From assembly GCA_019236485.1 (NCBI GenBank), contig JAFAIY010000619.1:1-11347 (forward strand): 11,347 nt of DNA, in the 5' to 3' direction. The notes beneath the pieces are model-generated. The model saw only the letters and a list, made by a program, of their open reading frames with translations, was not told the DNA's origin and did no database searches. A program made the position numbers and the translations under genes. Positions within the stretch are counted from its first letter, which is position 1. The number at the start of each line of letters is the position of its first letter. This DNA comes from Comamonas sp. (GTDB taxonomy: Bacteria; Pseudomonadota; Gammaproteobacteria; Burkholderiales; Burkholderiaceae_C). Shown here piece after piece: positions 6,030 through 11,347 of the stretch.

Positions 6030-7658
6030 TCAGTTCGCTGAGCCCAGGCTCAGGCCCGCGTGCTCGCGCAGCGGATGGAAGTGGATCTTGGGGAAGCGCT
6101 CCTGCGCCAGGCGCACGTCGTAGGGGCTGGTGCACAGATAGGCCAGGGTGTCGGCCGCATCGTGGGCCAGACGCATGGGATAGGCGTTCTCGAACTCGCG
6201 CAGCTCGGCCGGGGTATCGGCCGTGATCCAGCGCGCGCCCGTGTACTGGCAGCCCTCGAGGCGCACATCGCAGTCGTACTCGGTCTTGAGGCGGTGCTGC
6301 ACCACTTCGAACTGCAGCTGACCCACGGCGCCCAAGAGCATATTGCCGCCCACATCGGGCTTGAAGACCTGGATCGCACCTTCCTCGCCCAGCTGCATCA
6401 GGCCCTGCTGCAGCTGCTTGGTGCGCAGCGGGTTCTTGAGCACCACGGTCATGAACATTTCGGGTGCGAAGAAGGGCAGGCCGGTGAACTGCAGGCTGGG
6501 GCCGTCGGTGATGGAGTCGCCCAGCTGCACGCCGCCGTGGATGGTGAAGCCGATGATGTCGCCCGCATAGGCTTCGTCGACGGCCTCGCGGCGCTGGGAC
6601 ATAAAGGTCACCACGGAGGTCGGGCGCAGCTCCTTGCCGGTGCGTTGCACCTTCATCTTCATGCCCGGCTGGTACTTGCCCGAGGCCACGCGCACAAAAG
6701 CGATGCGGTCGCGGTGATTGGCATCCATATTGGCCTGAACCTTGAACACCACGCCCGAGAAGCTTTCGTCCTCGGGGCGTACGATGCGCTCCTCGCGGTT
6801 GCGGTTGACCTCGGCGAAGGCCACGCGTGGGCCGGGCGGGGGCGACATATCGACCACGGCGTCCAGCACTTCCATCACACCGAAGTTGTTCACACCCGAG
6901 CCAAAGAACACGGGGGTCAGCTTGCCGGCCAGAAAGGCTTCATGGTCCCACTCGGCCGAAGCGCCCTGGGCCAGTTCCATGGATTCGAGTGCATCGTCAA
7001 AGGCCTTGCCAAAACGTGCGCGCAGCTTGTCGCCTTCGGACAGGGGGATGACTTCAAAGTCCTTGGGGCCGCGGTCGCTGCCCGGGGCGAACACCGTCAT
7101 GCTCTGCGTCTGCAGATTGATGATGCCGCCGAAGCTCTTGCCCTGGCCCACGGGCCAGGTGATGGGGCAGCAGGGCATGCCCAGCTCGCGCTCCACCTCG
7201 TCCATGATGTCCAGCGGATCGCGGACTTCACGGTCGAACTTGTTGATGAAGGAGATGATGGGCGTGTTGCGCTGGCGGCAGACCTCGATCAGGCGGCGGG
7301 TCTGCGATTCCACGCCGTTGGCCGCATCGATCACCATCAGCGCAGAGTCCACGGCCGTGAGCACGCGGTAGGTGTCTTCCGAGAAGTCCTTGTGGCCGGG
7401 CGTGTCGAGCAGATTGATCACATGGTCGCGGTAGCTCATCTGCATCACCGAGGACGCCACCGAGATGCCGCGCTGCTTCTCGATCTCCATCCAGTCGGAG
7501 GTCGCGTGACGCGAAGCCTTGCGGCCCTTGACGGCGCCGGCGATCTGGATCGCGCCCGAGAACAGCAGCAGCTTTTCGGTCAGCGTGGTCTTACCCGCGT
7601 CCGGGTGGGAGATGATGGCGAACGTACGACGGCGCCGGGTTTCTGGGGCGTATGACAC
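6030..7658 (-). CDS. prfC: Peptide chain release factor 3 (RF3)
   Basis: This 542-residue translational GTPase removes release factors 1 and 2 from the ribosome after peptide release. The GTPase motifs are complete: P-loop HPDAGKTT at residues 18-25, switch-I region around EKQRGISV (60-67), DTPGHKD at 85-91 and NKFD at 139-142. The opening segment RRRRTFAIISHPDAGKTTLT and the SRHATSDWMEIEKQRGISV stretch separate RF3 from elongation factor G. Length is close to the E. coli protein (529 residues). The start is GTG at 7658, with no recognisable Shine-Dalgarno sequence before it; no ATG lies between there and the conserved N-terminus, so GTG is the best choice. Two hairpins lie in the leader. The gene is divergent from the MFS transporter gene and is followed by repeat copy B. 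Confidence 0.97.
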   Translation of the reverse strand: MSYAPETRRRRTFAIISHPDAGKTTLTEKLLLFSGAIQIAGAVKGRKASRHATSDWMEIEKQRGISVASSVMQMSYRDHVINLLDTPGHKDFSEDTYRVLTAVDSALMVIDAANGVESQTRRLIEVCRQRNTPIISFINKFDREVRDPLDIMDEVERELGMPCCPITWPVGQGKSFGGIINLQTQSMTVFAPGSDRGPKDFEVIPLSEGDKLRARFGKAFDDALESMELAQGASAEWDHEAFLAGKLTPVFFGSGVNNFGVMEVLDAVVDMSPPPGPRVAFAEVNRNREERIVRPEDESFSGVVFKVQANMDANHRDRIAFVRVASGKYQPGMKMKVQRTGKELRPTSVVTFMSQRREAVDEAYAGDIIGFTIHGGVQLGDSITDGPSLQFTGLPFFAPEMFMTVVLKNPLRTKQLQQGLMQLGEEGAIQVFKPDVGGNMLLGAVGQLQFEVVQHRLKTEYDCDVRLEGCQYTGARWITADTPAELREFENAYPMRLAHDAADTLAYLCTSPYDVRLAQERFPKIHFHPLREHAGLSLGSAN

Positions 7659-7677
7659 AGTATTGAGAGCTGTAAAT

Positions 7678-7733
7678 ACAGCCGGAGAACGCCGGCTGTG
7701 ACAACAAAAGGTGCAGCGGTCCGTTGCTGCACC
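7678..7733 (-). promoter_or_regulatory. Two consecutive hairpins in the prfC leader
   Basis: Reading along the minus strand, an 8-bp stem (7710-7717 with 7726-7733) is followed by another 8-bp stem (7678-7685 with 7692-7699, 6-base loop), which ends 19 bases before the GTG start. Both would lie in the prfC transcript if its promoter is in the AT-richer part around 7778-7792. Neither is followed by a T-run, so a simple terminator is unlikely. Confidence 0.45.
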
Positions 7734-7759
7734 AGGCCCGCCCCCATGCAGAGCAGACC

Positions 7760-7768
7760 TGTGGATAA
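7760..7768 (-). promoter_or_regulatory. Perfect DnaA-box match
   Basis: TTATCCACA on the minus strand matches the DnaA R-box consensus exactly and lies in the divergent prfC/MFS intergenic region. A single box does not make an origin; it could be a DnaA-responsive regulatory site or chance. Confidence 0.25.
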
Positions 7769-7922
7769 GGCTTGAGGGCGCTTATTTTAACGGCAGGGCC
7801 AATTCATGGAGAGGGCCCGGAAATGCAGGCCTGCCGGCCGTATTGCCGAACGCAGTGGACTGCGGAGGCTTGCAGATGCGGAGCACAATAGCCGCATCGC
7901 TTCCGGTCTCCATCTGCCAGTC

Positions 7923-9203
7923 ATGAACAGCGCCCCGCAGGATGTGAATGCGTCCTTACCTGCCGAATCCCCTGCCGCACCGGTCTGGATCAAACGCGGC
8001 ACGCCAGAATACCGGCGGGTCAGCCTGGCCCTGTTTCTGGCCGGCTTCGCGACCTTCTCGCTGCTGTACTGCGTGCAGCCGCTGCTGCCCGAGCTGGCCC
8101 GGACCTTTGCCGTGAGCCCCGCGCAGAGCGCGCTGGCGCTGTCGGTGTCCACGGCCTGCCTGGCGGTTTCCATCGTGCTGGCCGGCGCTCTGTCCGAGGG
8201 CCTGGGCCGGCGCAAGCTGATGTTCATCTCCATGGCCCTGGCCGCGCTGTGCAATCTGCTGGCCTCTTTTCTGCCGCAATGGCATGCGCTGCTGGCCGCG
8301 CGCGCCCTGGAAGGTATTTTGCTGGGCGGCGTGCCGGCCGTGGCCATGGCCTATCTGTCCGAGGAGATAGACCCCAAGGGCCTGGGCTTTGCCATGGGAC
8401 TGTATGTGGGCGGCACGGCCCTGGGCGGCATGCTGGGGCGCGTGGGCATGAGCGCCATGACGGAGTTCTGGGGCTGGCGCCAGGCGCTGGCCGCGCTGTC
8501 GGTCATGGACCTGATGGCGGCCCTGGGCTTTGTCTGGCTGCTGCCCAATTCGCGCAACTTCAGCAAGAAAAGCGGCCTGGGCGCCCGCTACCACCTGCAG
8601 GCCTGGGGCCTGCATCTGCGCCATCCGGGCCTGCCGCTGCTGTTCCTGATCGCTTTCGGCCTGATGGGCGTGTTTGTCAGCATCTACAACTACGCGGGCT
8701 TTCTGCTGGGCGGCGCGCCCTATCACCTGAGCCAGCTGGAGATCAGCCATATCTTCTACGCCTATCTGTTCGGCATCGTGGCCTCGCCCGTGGCAGGGGG
8801 TCTGGCCGACAGGCTGGGACGCGGCCCGGTGCTGATCGCGGGCACGCTGCTGATGGCGGCCGGCCTGGTGCTGACCCTGTTCGAGCCGCTGGCGGCCATC
8901 GTGGTCGGCATCGTGCTGCTGACGGCGGGCTTCTTCGTCGCCCATTCGGTGGCCAGCGGCTGGGTTGGGCGTCTCGCGACCCAGGCCAAGGGCCATGCCT
9001 CGTCGCTGTATCTCTGGGGCTATTACATGGGCTCCAGCGTGCTGGGCGCCGGGGCCGGCTGGTTCTGGTCGCGCTGGGGCTGGTCGGGCGTGGGCTCGGT
9101 GGCCCTGCTGGTACTTGCCCTGGTGCTGGCCCTGGCCTGGCGCGTGCAGTGGCTGGCCGCGCGACAGGCGGCCCGCCCATGCCCGCTGAACCCCGCATCT
9201 TGA
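7923..9203 (+). CDS. ynfM: Major facilitator superfamily transporter, YnfM-like
   Basis: This 426-residue inner-membrane transporter of about 12 helices most resembles E. coli YnfM as I recall it. Shared landmarks are IKRGTP at residues 23-28, LYCVQPLLP at 48-56, AHSVASGWVG at 340-349 and ASSLYLWGYYMGSS at 359-372. The major-facilitator motif A reads GALSEGLGRRKLM (88-100), with a second-half counterpart GGLADRLGRGPVL (292-304). YnfM-type proteins are putative efflux carriers; the substrate is not established here. The start at 7923 was preferred to the in-frame ATG at 7806 because it leaves a ~22-residue N-tail before IKRGTP, as in YnfM. The extra 39 residues are Arg-rich and unlike the family. 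Neither start has a clear ribosome binding site. It is divergent from prfC, and the kdp operon follows on the same strand. Confidence 0.88.
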   Translation: MNSAPQDVNASLPAESPAAPVWIKRGTPEYRRVSLALFLAGFATFSLLYCVQPLLPELARTFAVSPAQSALALSVSTACLAVSIVLAGALSEGLGRRKLMFISMALAALCNLLASFLPQWHALLAARALEGILLGGVPAVAMAYLSEEIDPKGLGFAMGLYVGGTALGGMLGRVGMSAMTEFWGWRQALAALSVMDLMAALGFVWLLPNSRNFSKKSGLGARYHLQAWGLHLRHPGLPLLFLIAFGLMGVFVSIYNYAGFLLGGAPYHLSQLEISHIFYAYLFGIVASPVAGGLADRLGRGPVLIAGTLLMAAGLVLTLFEPLAAIVVGIVLLTAGFFVAHSVASGWVGRLATQAKGHASSLYLWGYYMGSSVLGAGAGWFWSRWGWSGVGSVALLVLALVLALAWRVQWLAARQAARPCPLNPAS

Positions 9204-9264
9204 TGCCATCTTGATACCGCCTCGGCCAATCTCTACCCGTTCTTGACGGGCGAATTTCTACATT
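9196..9264 (+). promoter_or_regulatory. Possible kdp control region with phased CTTGA motifs
   Basis: CATCTTGAT occurs twice, at 9196-9204 and 9207-9215 (11-bp period), and CTTGAC recurs at 9242-9247. The three CTTGA starts (9199, 9210, 9242) are close to whole helical turns apart. A -10-like TACATT lies at 9259-9264 without a good -35. This layout could suit an OmpR-type activator such as KdpE, the usual kdp regulator, but the motif does not match a KdpE site I know. The first repeat overlaps the ynfM stop codon. Confidence 0.25.
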
Positions 9265-9307
9265 TTCCTCATCGCAAACAGGCCGCATGACGGCCAGCGG
9301 GAGGAAA
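9264..9307 (+). promoter_or_regulatory. Possible hairpin masking the kdpF ribosome binding site
   Basis: TTTCCTC at 9264-9270 is exactly complementary to GAGGAAA at 9301-9307, which contains the kdpF Shine-Dalgarno sequence. The 30 bases between contain a further 5-bp stem (9281-9285 with 9291-9295). Folding would hide the ribosome binding site. It only matters if transcription starts upstream of 9264. Confidence 0.3.
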
Positions 9308-9310
9308 TGA

Positions 9311-9406
9311 ATGACTAGCAACTGGATCGAAGTCCTGGCCGTCTGCACGGCCCTGGGGCTGTTTGCCTATTTGGGCTATGCGCTGCTGCGCCCCGAGAAA
9401 TTCTGA
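9311..9406 (+). CDS. kdpF: Potassium-transporting ATPase small subunit KdpF
   Basis: This 31-residue single-helix membrane peptide is encoded directly upstream of the kdpA region, as in kdpFABC operons. The hydrophobic span is at residues ~6-25, and the C-terminus YALLRPEKF has the Y-x-L-x-x-P-E-x-F form common in KdpF. KdpF stabilises the KdpABC complex in the inner membrane. The start at 9311 is preceded by GGGAGGAA at six-base spacing. An ATG at 9307 in another frame is too close to the ribosome binding site and stops after three codons. The stop TGA at 9404-9406 is immediately followed by the ribosome binding site of the next small gene. Confidence 0.9.
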   Translation: MTSNWIEVLAVCTALGLFAYLGYALLRPEKF

Positions 9407-9415
9407 GGAGGCGCC

Positions 9416-9508
9416 ATGCAAGTGCTGCAAGACCTTGTTTTCGTGGGCCTGACGGTCGCCTGCTTTGTCGGCCTGCTGTGCTTTGTGCGCGCGCTGACGC
9501 ATATCTGA
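9416..9508 (+). CDS. Unnamed 30-aa membrane peptide in the kdp operon
   Basis: This short reading frame encodes 30 residues, [20 protein letters not shown] followed by [10 protein letters not shown], with one hydrophobic helix spanning about residues 7-24 and a positively charged C-terminal end. Evidence that it is real: a strong GAGGAGG ribosome binding site five bases before the ATG, a 9-base gap after kdpF, and a 13-base gap before kdpA. The start of the peptide, D-L-V-F-V-x-L-T, resembles tiny hypothetical proteins I recall next to kdpF in other bacteria. It has no PEKF-like tail, so it is not simply a second KdpF. It may be another accessory subunit of the KdpABC pump; this is inference from position and size. 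Confidence 0.7.
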   Translation: MQVLQDLVFVGLTVACFVGLLCFVRALTHI

Positions 9509-9521
9509 GAGGGAGCACGCT

Positions 9522-11228
9522 ATGTGGTTACCCTGGATGGAATATGCCGCCGTGCTGGCGCTGATGACGCTGCTGACCATTCCCGTGGGCAAGTGGCTGG
9601 CCCGCTGTTTTACCAGCGAGCACCATACCTGGCTGGAGCGCCTGAGCTATGCGGCTTTAGGCGTGAATCCGCAGGAGTGCATGGGCTGGCTGCGCTATGG
9701 CTCGGTCCTGCTGCTGTCGAACGCCGTGATGATGCTGCTCGGCTATCTGATACTGCGCCTGCAGGGCAGCCTGCCGCTGAATCCGCTGGAGATCGCGGCC
9801 CAGGCCCCCGATCTGGCCTTCAACACGGCCGCGTCCTTCATCACCAATACCAACTGGCAGGCCTATGCGGGCGAGAACAGCCTCAGCAATGCCACGCAGA
9901 TGGCGGCCATCACCTTTCTGATGTTTGCGGGCGCGACCACTGGCGTGGCGGCCGGCGCGGGCTTTGTGCGCGGCCTGGCGCGCTCCAGCAGCGAGGACAT
10001 AGGCAACTACTGGGTCGACTATGTGCGCGTGTTCTGGCGCGTGCTCTTGCCGCTGTCCTTCGTCATGGCCCTGGTCTATGTCTGGCAGGGCATGCCGCAG
10101 ACGCTGCACGCCGAGACCGTGGCGACCACGCTGGAAGGCGCGAAGCAGCAGCTGCTGATGGGGCCGGTGGCCAGCTTTGAAAGCATCAAGCACCTGGGCA
10201 CCAACGGCGGCGGCTTCTTCAGCATGAATGCGGCCCACCCGTTCGAGAACCCCACGCCGCTGACCAATGTGCTGCATATCTTCTCCATGCTGCTGATCCC
10301 TGCGGGCATGACCTATGCCTTCGGCTCCATGCTGCTGCGCCGCAAGCAGGGCTGGGTGCTGTTCGGCGCCTGCCTGGTGATGTTCGTCGGCTTTCTGAGC
10401 CTGGTGTTCGTGGCCGAGCAAGGCGGCAGCGGCCTGCTGGAGCGCGCCGGCGCCAATCAGCAATGGAGCTTGACCCAGCCGGGCGGCAATATGGAAGGCA
10501 AGGAGCTGCGCTTCGGCATCGTGGACACGGCGCTGTTCGTGACCACGACCACGGCCGCGACCACGGGCTCGGTGAATGCCATGCACGATTCGCTGACCCC
10601 GCTGGGCAGCATCACGCCGTTGGCACTGATGATGCTCAACTGCGTGTTCGGCGGCGACGGCGTGGGCCTGATCAACCTGATCCAGTACGCGATCCTCACG
10701 GTGTTCCTGGCCGGCATGATGATAGGCCGTACGCCCGAGTTTCTGGGCAAGAAGATCGAGGTGCGCGAGATCAAGCTGGTCATGCTCTCGGTGCTTGCGC
10801 AGCCGGCCAGCATTCTGGGCTTCACGGCGCTGGCCGTGCTCTGGCCCGATGCCGCCGTCAGCCTCAACAACCACGGCCCGCATGGCTTCTCGGAAATCCT
10901 CTACGCCTATGCCTCGGCCACGGCCAACAACGGCTCGGCCTTCGCGGGGCTGAATGCCAACACGCCGTACTTCAACGTCACGATAGGCTTGGCCATGCTC
11001 GTGGGGCGCTTTCTCACGCTGCTGCCCATGCTAGCCGTGGCCGGCAGCATGGCCGCCAAGACCACGGTGCCCGCGGGCCCGGGCACCTTCCCCACGGCCA
11101 CGCCGCTGTTCATGGGCCTGCTGGTGTTCGTGGTGCTGGTGGTGGGCGGACTGACTTTCCTGCCGGCCCTGGCCCTGGGTCCGGTGATCGAACATCTGCA
11201 GATGCTGGTCGGCCAGCTGTATGCATAA
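9522..11228 (+). CDS. kdpA: Potassium-transporting ATPase potassium-binding subunit KdpA
   Basis: This 568-residue inner-membrane protein is the K+-selective, channel-like subunit of the high-affinity KdpFABC pump. It selects K+ from the periplasm, while the KdpB ATPase powers transport. All four pore-loop regions of the pseudo-fourfold filter are visible: [15 protein letters not shown] (108-122), [20 protein letters not shown] (225-244), [16 protein letters not shown] (342-357) and [12 protein letters not shown] (466-477). Length is slightly above the 557 residues of the E. coli protein. The ATG at 9522 has GAGGGAG six bases upstream, and the preceding small gene ends 13 bases before it. A 48-base gap separates it from the next start (probably kdpB). 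Expression is expected to follow K+ limitation or osmotic stress through KdpDE, whose genes are not in the window. Confidence 0.98.
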   Translation: MWLPWMEYAAVLALMTLLTIPVGKWLARCFTSEHHTWLERLSYAALGVNPQECMGWLRYGSVLLLSNAVMMLLGYLILRLQGSLPLNPLEIAAQAPDLAFNTAASFITNTNWQAYAGENSLSNATQMAAITFLMFAGATTGVAAGAGFVRGLARSSSEDIGNYWVDYVRVFWRVLLPLSFVMALVYVWQGMPQTLHAETVATTLEGAKQQLLMGPVASFESIKHLGTNGGGFFSMNAAHPFENPTPLTNVLHIFSMLLIPAGMTYAFGSMLLRRKQGWVLFGACLVMFVGFLSLVFVAEQGGSGLLERAGANQQWSLTQPGGNMEGKELRFGIVDTALFVTTTTAATTGSVNAMHDSLTPLGSITPLALMMLNCVFGGDGVGLINLIQYAILTVFLAGMMIGRTPEFLGKKIEVREIKLVMLSVLAQPASILGFTALAVLWPDAAVSLNNHGPHGFSEILYAYASATANNGSAFAGLNANTPYFNVTIGLAMLVGRFLTLLPMLAVAGSMAAKTTVPAGPGTFPTATPLFMGLLVFVVLVVGGLTFLPALALGPVIEHLQMLVGQLYA

Positions 11229-11276
11229 GCAAACTTTGCCAGAGGTGCGCGGCACAGGCGCACCAAGGAGCAAGCA

Positions 11277-11347
11277 ATGAAATCCTCTTCTCAAACTCTT
11301 TGCGCCGCGGCTTCTGCGGCACAGTCTGCGGTGTCGCCGCAGACGGA
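11277..11347 (+). CDS. kdpB: Probable KdpB N-terminus (partial, runs off the window)
   Basis: Only the first 23 codons are present. The peptide MKSSSQTLCAAASAAQSAVS is Ser- and Ala-rich and carries none of the conserved KdpB sequence, which normally begins about 20-30 residues in. The assignment rests on position: directly downstream of kdpA on the same strand, with an AAGGAG ribosome binding site six bases before the ATG, and kdpB is the usual next gene. KdpB is the P-type ATPase catalytic subunit of the pump. Confidence 0.7.
   Translation, partial: MKSSSQTLCAAASAAQSAVSPQT

Noticed and set aside
6060..7655. 531-codon open frame on the plus strand opposite prfC
   Set aside because: It is the antisense shadow of a fully conserved RF3 gene; the product is His- and Gly-rich with no recognisable domain, as expected in GC-rich DNA.
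7806..7922. Upstream ATG for the MFS gene
   Set aside because: It adds 39 Arg-rich residues not seen in YnfM-like proteins and has no ribosome binding site.
7956..9209. 417-codon minus-strand frame opposite the MFS gene
   Set aside because: Gln-, His- and Arg-rich composition without domains, antisense to a clear 12-helix transporter.
9236..9250. Terminator between ynfM and kdpF (5-bp stem 9236-9240 with 9246-9250)
   Set aside because: The stem is short and not followed by a T-run, so it is not supported as a terminator.
9307..9318. ATG at 9307 as the kdpF start
   Set aside because: It reads ATG AAT GAC then TAG, and is only two bases from the Shine-Dalgarno core; the ATG at 9311 gives full KdpF.
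9657..10883. 408-codon minus-strand frame opposite kdpA
   Set aside because: Antisense to the conserved kdpA pore motifs; low-complexity His/Gln/Ala product.

Overview
The window is GC-rich DNA with tight gene packing and two GTG start codons. Protein similarities (TRAP permease, RF3, YnfM-type transporter, KdpA) and the style of the dispersed intergenic repeats point to a betaproteobacterium of the Comamonadaceae, probably Comamonas- or Delftia-like. That assignment rests on recall, not on a search. No rRNA, tRNA, CRISPR array, transposase or phage gene was seen.

Left edge (1-1511). The window opens inside the 3' end of a large synthetase gene. Its last ~128 residues are the hexapeptide-repeat tail of a Pls/PosA-like non-ribosomal peptide synthetase. 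A Sfp-type phosphopantetheinyl transferase gene follows, overlapping it by one base, and would activate the carrier domain of such a synthetase. This pair runs tail-to-tail, two bases apart, into a minus-strand gene for a small secreted protein with a DUF4124-like N-terminus.

TRAP transporter (1582-4975, minus strand). The genes run dctP (periplasmic binding protein), dctQ (small membrane subunit), dctM (large permease), then a rho-independent terminator at 1582-1606. A 9-bp hairpin lies between dctP and dctQ. A dispersed stem-loop repeat lies between dctQ and dctM. The dctP upstream region holds an AT-rich promoter-like stretch and a perfect 7-bp inverted repeat.

Middle (4942-7658, minus strand). 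prfC (release factor 3, GTG start) is followed by a second copy of the same dispersed repeat. Next come a HAD-IIB phosphatase gene (GTG start), a ~76-bp hairpin-forming element directly after its stop, and a strong symmetric terminator. The prfC leader carries two successive hairpins.

Right side (7659-11347, plus strand). A YnfM-like major facilitator transporter diverges from prfC. The potassium-uptake P-type ATPase operon then begins: kdpF (31 aa), a second unnamed 30-aa membrane peptide, kdpA complete, and the first 23 codons of what is presumably kdpB.

Most of the window is ordinary chromosomal housekeeping and transport. The less ordinary parts are the second micro-peptide in the kdp operon, possible sequestration of the kdpF ribosome binding site, the two covarying repeats placed just after stop codons, the element after the phosphatase gene, and the low-GC patch inside the transferase gene.
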